From NCBI RefSeq assembly GCF_013368755.1, contig NC_049566.1, positions 4,402,001-4,466,000 of the forward strand: a stretch of 64,000 bases of DNA, written 5' to 3'. Under the pieces are notes generated by a model. That model was given only the letters and a program-made list of their open reading frames with translations, was not told the origin of the DNA and ran no database searches. Each line of letters begins with the position of its first letter. Position 1 is the first letter of the stretch. Position numbers and translations under genes: made by a program. The stretch is from Talaromyces rugulosus. Its lineage: Eukaryota > Ascomycota > Eurotiomycetes > Eurotiales > Trichocomaceae. This document shows, in pieces, positions 57,594 through 64,000 of the stretch.

Positions 57594-59625
57594 ATGGGTT
57601 CTACAAGCGAAAGGGCCGAGTACGATGCTCTCATCATAGGTGCTGGGTTTGGTGGTTATTCCATGCTTCCAAGGTATGTTCTCAGTTCGGGAAGACCAAC
57701 CAGAGGCTTAGACAAGGACAAGACTGCGCAGATTGGGACTTCGGGTGAAGCTGTACGAAAGAGGGTCAGGACCGGGAGGAGTCTGGTAAATCAGAAAAGT
57801 CCGATGAAGATCAAGTAAGGACCCAAACTGACCGTGGCCACAGGTTTTGGAATCAATGTATGTCGATCGAAATGTCATGTTATGGCACGCGCTAATTGAT
57901 TAGATCCTGGAGCTCGCGTGGACAGTGATTTGCCAGTCTATCAGCTGTTCGACAGAGAGTTATGGGAAGATTTCACATTTTCCGAGCGCTTTCCTGGGTG
58001 GCGAGAGCTACAGAGCTATTTCGCCCACGTTGAAAAGAAATTGGATCTTCGAAAAGACATCGAATACTGTAAAAACGTTGAATCTGCTGATTGGGACTCC
58101 ACGCGCTGTCGGTGGCTGATAACCTGCTCCGATGGAACTGAGGCCGAGTGCAAATGGATGTATCTGTCTGTGGGGTCTTCCTCCAAAACGTAATCCATCA
58201 ATCGCCTTGTGGTATGTTCCCAAGAATGTTTGCTAAACGGAAACAGGTACGTTCCCAACATTAAAGGTTCTTCCGATTTTCGAGGCGAGTTGTATCACAC
58301 AGCACACTGGCCATATTACGGAGCTAGCCTCAAGAATAAACGTATTGCAGTCATAGGCACAGGCGCAAGTGGAATCCAGGTGATTCAGGAATCTGGAAAA
58401 CAGAGCAAGCACCTCACGGTATACCAGCGAACGCCAAACCTTTGGTAAGTCACTCGAACCGTCAAATGTAGGACTGCCTGACCGAATTGTCAAGTCTTCC
58501 AATGGTCCAGCGAAAATTAGACCCCGTTGAAGAACAGAAAAAGAAGGACGCGGGAATTTACGCTGAGGCTTTCAAGAAATGTGAAAGGACACCAGGTGGA
58601 ATCCTATATGAAAGCATAGATAAAAACACGTTTGATGATACGCCTGAAGAGAGAGAAAAGTTCTACCAAAGTCTTCTCAAAGACGGCGGCCTTCAGTTCT
58701 GGGTTGCTGGGTATAAAGACGTGATGACAGACCAGAAAGCAAACGATGCGGCGTACGACTTCTGGCGCCGGATGGTCCTCAAGCGAATCAATAATCCAGC
58801 AAAAGGAGAACTACTGGCCCCGGAAGTTCCCCCGCATCCATATGGTGCAAAGCGGCCCTCGCTGGAGCAGAACTACTTTGAAGTGATGAATCAAGACAAT
58901 GTCGACATTGTCGATGTCAACCGCTTTCCTATCGAAGAGATTAATGCTACAGGTGTGAAGACCGCTGCTGGCCAAGTCGAGGTCGATATGATCATATTTG
59001 CCACCGGTTTTGATGGGCTGACCGGTGGTCTCACGGATATCCAAATCCGCGGCACGGATGGGAGGACTCTCATGCAGCATTGGGCAGAAGGCGTAAAGAC
59101 ATCGATTGGCATCGCGGTGCCGAAGTTCCCCAACATGTTCTACTTGTTCGGGCCACAAGCTCCGTCGACCTTTTCGTAAGTGCATTTCTGCTACTATCAA
59201 TCATCGTTCCCCCCTAATGCGAAACAGGAGCGGGCCATCGTGTATACAATCCCAAGCCCGGTGGTTAGCGAGGGTGGTCGAGAAGCTTGAGAATGACAAG
59301 ATTGAAAGCTTCGAGGGGACAGAAGCGTCTGCGGATGAGTGGCTTAAGATGGTTGGCGAGAAATGGGATGCCACACTCATTTCAAAGGGGAAGATAAGTC
59401 TACCTGTCCTTCTCCTGTGGTCTAAATACTCACTACTTGCACAGCTGGTGGTCGGGTGCGAATATTCCAGGAAAGAAAGTTCAACCCCTGAGTTGGGTAG
59501 GAGGACTGCCCACCTATATGCAAATGCTTGATAGGAGTCTGGAGAACCATTATCAAGGGTGGCATACGTCGCACCTGATTGAGAAATATGCACCCAATGG
59601 CACAACCAATAGTGCCGGACATTGA
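57594..59625 (+). CDS. Second Baeyer-Villiger-type flavin monooxygenase (BVMO-2), C-terminal frame uncertain
   Basis: Exons 57594-57673, 57732-57785, 57844-57857 (14-nt micro-exon), 57904-58189, 58247-58444, 58495-59175 and 59228 onward join in frame: GAGFGG, LGLRVKLYERGSGPGGVW, NQYPGARVDSD, the BVMO fingerprint FRGELYHTAHWP, GTGASGIQ, and FATGFDGLTGG. The expected C-terminus (SWWSGANIPGKK ... SHLIEKYAPNG, stop at 59623-59625) is present but one base out of frame. The only plausible intron (59398-59444, GTCTAC...GCACAG) leaves phase 1 where phase 2 is needed, and that join would end 16 codons later. Either a single-base lesion or an unusual donor: GGGAAGATAAGT could be a mutated GTAAGT. It is related to BVMO-1 only as a family, so the pair probably has different substrates. 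Confidence 0.85.
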
Positions 59626-60372
59626 CGGTCGAGGCCTGGATAGCACAAGCCTTGCTTCCTAGGGCTTCTGTGCTGTAAATACCGCCTTAGTACGAATGGG
59701 GTTCAGTCTGGGGAATATAGAGGCAAATCGGTCACTGGAATTCAATTATTAGGGTGCCATTCATGGACTCGTCTACTAGTCTTGCAGTATGTATCGGAGC
59801 ATTGACCTTCTAGATGTCATGAATGTAGGCCCTGGAATTGTAGTGTCGATATATATCAATTACTTTGGATTAACCGTAGCAGTTGCCAACCTAGAAGTGG
59901 AATATAAAATTAGTTTGAGGCTTCGCATGCCCTCCCCATATCCTGAGCCGAATCAAATCCAACTCACATTTCCTCAATTCCGGGACTTCGGACCAGATTT
60001 TCTGGCCTGTTTTACAGTACCTTCTCTATAAATCCATGTAAGAAGAACATGGTATGGTCGAACTTCGAGGCTGAGACTCAACTGGTTGATCGATACTATC
60101 TGAAACTACGTGGACAGTCCAGTAGTAATACACGTGGTACTATGAGAAACCTTCACGTACAAATAGATCGGCTAAAGGTTTCCAACGTCGCGCACAAACC
60201 TGCCAGCCACATACATATTTCTTCAATCCTGGATGATGAAGAGAGGAGGGAAGTTTCATGTATTTGCAAGCTCCTCAACCCGTATTTGTGTATCTATCTA
60301 GAAAAAGACCTGATAGAATGACCTAACGACTCTGACTACCTACAATCGATACGACCCCTTTACCAGCATTCC
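59626..60372. other. Convergent intergenic region
   Basis: 747 bp between BVMO-2 (plus) and the SDR gene (minus). Two open frames (59789-60031, 60049-60321) have no recognisable features. Confidence 0.5.
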
Positions 60373-61261
60373 TTACGTATTGCAAGCTCTCATCCAGGCG
60401 CCGTCCACTGGCAATTCAACACCGCTGATATAGCTTGCTCGCTCGCTCACTAGCCAGACAGCAGCCTCAGCGAGCTCTTCTGAGGTCCCGAAACGCTGGA
60501 ATGGTATTAGCCCAAGTAGTTTAGAATAATCGGCACCGTTGGCTCTGGCTTGTTCGACTAGAGGCGTATTGATGAAACCAGGACATATTGCATTTACTCT
60601 GATCCCATCCGTCGCATACGCAACGGCATCTGTTCGTGTTACGCCCAAGACGCCAGCTTTTGAAGCAGGGTACGCTCCAGCGGTAGGATGGGCTGTGAGA
60701 CCAAAGATACTGCTAATATTCACAATGGCACCCCGCTGAAGCGGACTCGAGGTTGCATGGTTACGTGTCTTTAGTGTGGCAGGCTGTCTGAGCATTTGGC
60801 GGAGTTGCGCTCTCTCGCACAACCAAATCCCACGGAGATTGATGTCAATGACGCGATCAAATGCCTCGACTTCCAGCTCATGGGTTCGCAGTCGTGGTTT
60901 GCTGGTAACGCCTGCACTATTGATACAATAATGAATTGCACCAAACTTCAGAGCGCCTTCTTCCACCATTCGATCAACGTCGGCTTCGCTGGACATGTCC
61001 CCTGGGAACAAGAGAGTCTCCACACTGGGTTCCATCTCTTTCAGTTGCTGGGAGAGTTTCTCAAGCCCTTCTTCGCTCAGGTCGGATAGAACCAGCCTTG
61101 TGCATCCTTCTTCGACAAGAATTCGAGCGCAAGCATGGCCAATTCCGGAAGCAGCTCCCGTTACAAGACCGACCCTAAAGCATGCAATTAACATAACGCT
61201 CTGAAAGATGATAACAGCCCGGGGAGTCTCGTGCTTACCCTTTCATTAAGAGAGGAGACAT
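60373..61261 (-). CDS. Classical short-chain dehydrogenase/reductase
   Basis: Two exons: a tiny first exon 61261-61239 (MSPLLMKG) and 61174-60373, joined by a 64-bp intron, 274 residues. Cofactor motif TGAASGIG, SDLSEEG after strand 2 (Asp favouring NAD(H)), NSAG, active-site ISSIFG with YPASK (YxxxK), CPGFINTP, and a C-terminal ISGVELPVDGAW. Complete and intact. In ketone-degradation gene sets such an enzyme oxidises an alcohol to the ketone substrate of the BVMO, or the hydroxy product of the esterase; direction and substrate are inferred. A TTTCGCCGAAA site lies 416 bp upstream of its start. Confidence 0.93.
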
Positions 61262-62437
61262 GGTGACTATGTCCCCGTCGTCCAAACTACCACGGTAGAT
61301 TCAGCAAAACGGGTTGGGAAATTTGTCCTGTGCACAATACTTCTCTGCACTATGCGGGAGTATAAAGCGACGGCCCCAGGAACTACTTGGTCCTTCCAAA
61401 ATTTTAATGTCTTCTGCTTAATTAAAAAGGCATTCGATAGTGAGTTCTTCTAAACGTGATGGTGTTGCTTTTGCAAATTCACTTCGCCACGCAAATGGCA
61501 GATCCTCTCTTTTTGACTTCCGCAGATTGCTGAGACCAAGTCGCCTTCTCACGACTCGAAGACAAACTCACGAAGACCCGAGGTTAGAGTGTTTACCCCA
61601 CAGCGATCTGCAGAATAACATCCTGAAACCAGCCGGGCGGACGATACCTAGCGGCGGACAAAAACCCCGAAGCCATTTTCGCCGAAATCTTGACTCGTTA
61701 GGGAAACCTAGATGCGGCACGAGAGCCCTCGGCGATGCGGATGAGGTTCAGACTAGGGGTCGAACATTTCTTAGGCATATTCGAGTACAATTGGTTATGC
61801 AAGGCTATGAGATATAGGCAAAGGGTCTTCCCGAAAAGCTCGCGTCCGAGATGCTACGACGCTGATACATAGTTATTTCTTTCGGATAGCCCCCTACTAA
61901 AGCTAATTTTTCCGTCAAAGTCCATGGGTTCTACCCTAGAAACGCTCAGACGTTACAACTATAAGACGCTCAGCTTGGGTATCGATTTATATGCATTGGC
62001 TGATTTTGTGCTTGCATCTACGGCCAACGGCTGTGTCTATCGATATACGTAGTCGAATTCCAAATTAGATACTGAATATTCGTTATCTTCTTGACTTATA
62101 TTGGGCGGGAAAACTAAACGGTTCGCATGCTCGAAAGCCATCTGCCAGGGTCTGTCGACAAGAGAGATATCTGCATGACCTGAGTTCCCTCCGACATCAA
62201 AATGACCCTCTCAAGTGAGGAAGTGGCTGAAGTCAAATCCTGAATATCTTTGAATAATGTAAAGGCTAAAGTCTCCGCCTCCCTGTCATCCTTGTACTAA
62301 TCCCGCCTGTTCCATACCCACCACTTGCATTCAGCTACTCAGTCTCCCAGCCCTCTGCAGCACGAGACTGCTACGGCTGTACGGAGTCCACCACCAGGGA
62401 AGAGGAAATGTCGTTACTAAGCCAGGTTGGGAGAGCC
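61262..62437. other. Intergenic region with cluster motif
   Basis: No convincing gene; an open frame at 61440-61817 is Arg/Ser-rich and starts at GTG. Contains TTTCGCCGAAA at 61677-61687. Confidence 0.55.
61677..61687. promoter_or_regulatory. Palindromic motif TTTCGCCGAAA, copy 4
   Basis: Exact copy upstream of the SDR gene. Confidence 0.6.
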
Positions 62438-63519
62438 CTAAGGCACTCCCTGCAAGTCACAGCTTGGCGTGGACTTCTCTTCGCGTGCCATTTTAGCACG
62501 CACGAACATTTGTAAATCCCGCAAGGCGATGGTAACATTCTCGTGGGCATCTTCTGGAAACATAAGATATCCATGCGGACTTCCAGGATAAATGCGAATG
62601 ATGGCTTCTCCGCCGGCCATCATCCACTTTACACTCATGAAAACGGAATCGTCCAGCAAGCAGTCCTCTGTACCACAAGTAAAGAATGCTGGGGGCAGAT
62701 TTACGGTAGCAAGGTCAGCAAACAGGGGCGATACTTGCGGCGAAATAAGCTCATCAGCCGTCAGCCCGGGCAGATACGCTTCTCGGAAATTCGTCATAAC
62801 ATCCTCGTCCAGCATTAGCGGAGGTTCTTTCTTGAAGTTTTTCATGCTTGGCAACCATTGTAGCGAGTATGTTCCAAAATTGCCAAGGAGACCCAAAAAC
62901 CGGAAATTCGCATATCGCACCACAGATGAGTGTGCCAGATGGAGCATCGTAAGTACCGCAAGGTTTGCTCCGGCGCTCTCGCCACCAACAAAAGCCAGCG
63001 GGCAGCCAAACTTGGCCTGTGAATTGTCTACTAACCATTCGGCAACATCGTAGCAGTCTTCAGTCGCGGCGGGGAAGGGAAACTCGGGCGCCAGTCGATA
63101 GCCAACTGAGAGACACAACAGACCACACGTGTCGGCCACGGTCTGCAGGTATACGTCTGATGAGTCCTCATCGTTCAGGACCCATCCACCACCATGGATA
63201 TGCATAAATACAGCCCCCGGTGGCTTTCCTGTCCGAGGTTCCAGCAACCGACAAGGAATGTTTCGTTGAGGATCGCGCGATGGAAGGGCGAAGTTTCTTG
63301 CAGAAGGCAAGAGGATTGGAGCGGGCAGGGGCGAGCGCCCACCTCGGCGCAGTGTTCTGTATGGTCCGGCTCCAATCTAAAAATGGTGAAGTGATTAGTG
63401 ACTGTTTCTCCCGTGCCCTTTCTACTCGCAGATTATTTTCAAGGAAAAGCTGTATGTGCAAAAGTAGACGTAACCATAGGAGAACTACCAACCTCGTACC
63501 ATCTTGGTATCCCTGCCAT
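62438..63519 (-). CDS. Alpha/beta-hydrolase-3 (hormone-sensitive-lipase-type) esterase
   Basis: A 27-nt first exon (63519-63493, MAGIPRWYE) and a long second exon (63376-62438) joined by a 116-bp intron; 321 residues. Oxyanion motif HIHGGGWV, nucleophile elbow GGESAGAN, acid in GTEDCLLDD, and His in GSPHGYLMF give a complete HSL-family catalytic set. No signal peptide, so cytosolic. Next to two BVMOs and an SDR, hydrolysis of the Baeyer-Villiger ester or lactone product is a natural role (inference). Upstream DNA has shortened forms of the cluster motif (TCGCCGAA at 63643-63650 and TCGGCGAA at 63801-63808) rather than the full palindrome. Confidence 0.92.
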
Positions 63520-64000
63520 TGTGTTTTGTAGCTTTTGATTGAAAGACAAGGTGGCCGAGGAAATGGAAGAAGGGTCGAATTTCTCATAGTTTATCGTTAT
63601 ATCACTCTGGAGAGGCATCGCCGTTTAGAGCAGGTCGATTGATCGCCGAAGAAGCCGTTCCTGACCTAGATTAGAAAGGCAAATAGGGTTGGTGAGTCGA
63701 TACAGAGGCAAAAAAAGAAACCGGAGCAGGTTCCTCAAGGGTACTATTGACATTTTGGGGTAGTGGCAGGTTTTATAGGCTCCGGTGCGGCGTCGCCATG
63801 TCGGCGAAGTACGTAGGCGAACTAAATGCAGCCTGTCAGCTACCTGGGGCTGATATTAGTGCACGCGGGTTGTGCCGTAACGTACAGCACTGTAGTGTAC
63901 ATTATTTTTGTTCCTCTAACAATGTTCTAGATCATAAATAGAAAATTTTGTAACGTCGTAGTTGTACTACTACTAATCTTGAACCGGTTCCTCCAGCCGG
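63520..64000. other. Upstream region at window edge
   Basis: Promoter of the esterase gene and open DNA to the window end; no gene recognised. Confidence 0.5.

Noticed and set aside
61440..61817. 125-codon frame upstream of the SDR gene
   Set aside because: GTG start, Arg/Ser-rich and contains the cluster promoter motif; treated as promoter DNA.

Overview
The window looks like an accessory stretch of a filamentous ascomycete genome, most likely Eurotiales (Aspergillus/Penicillium type). Reasons: short GT-AG introns of about 46-98 bp, Zn2Cys6 regulator architecture, NACHT/TPR-type NLR debris, transposons decayed by what looks like RIP (all-transition divergence), and a density of oxidative, hydrolytic and transport genes typical of metabolic islands. 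No rRNA, tRNA, CRISPR or bacterial-type operon was recognised. Splice sites were inferred by eye from frame continuity; for most multi-exon genes the joined exons give an exact open frame.

Layout. 0-5.2 kb: housekeeping-like genes (unknown protein, class 3 lipase, Loa1/Vps66-like acyltransferase). 7.2-17.4 kb: a possible terpenoid-type island with a broken carboxylesterase, a covalent-FAD oxidase divergent from an unrecognised 594-aa protein with terpene-synthase-like Asp motifs, and a trichodiene-oxygenase-like P450. 19-30 kb: an amidohydrolase with an in-frame stop, divergent from acetoacetyl-CoA synthetase, then nitroreductase, NmrA-like reductase and a Zn2Cys6 activator. 30.3-38.8 kb: a transposon island, with a complete but dead Ty3/gypsy LTR element (30332-36340, minus strand) and a dead pogo/Fot1 element (36887-38762). 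38.9-47.9 kb: a decayed SMP-30-like gene, a repeat interrupted by a 312-bp hAT-type MITE, a PhyH dioxygenase, a haem aldoxime-dehydratase-like gene with an in-frame stop, and an amino-acid permease whose tail is cut by a stop. 48.5-50.2 kb: NLR fragments (TPR piece, PNP domain).

The most unusual locus is 50607-51356 (minus strand). It is a small secreted, KR-processed repeat-peptide precursor whose repeats are separate 39-nt exons, each duplicated together with its own ~49-nt intron at an 88-bp period, with all junctions in phase 1. Exon skipping would therefore change the number of peptide copies without shifting the frame.

53.0-63.5 kb: a set of genes that fits a ketone-cleavage route (Gre2-like reductase, two Baeyer-Villiger-type monooxygenases, SDR, HSL-family esterase). 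Four exact copies of the palindromic 11-mer TTTCGCCGAAA lie only in its intergenic regions, suggesting a shared regulator. A recurrent theme across the window is gene decay by single stops compatible with C-to-T or G-to-A transitions in otherwise intact metabolic genes.
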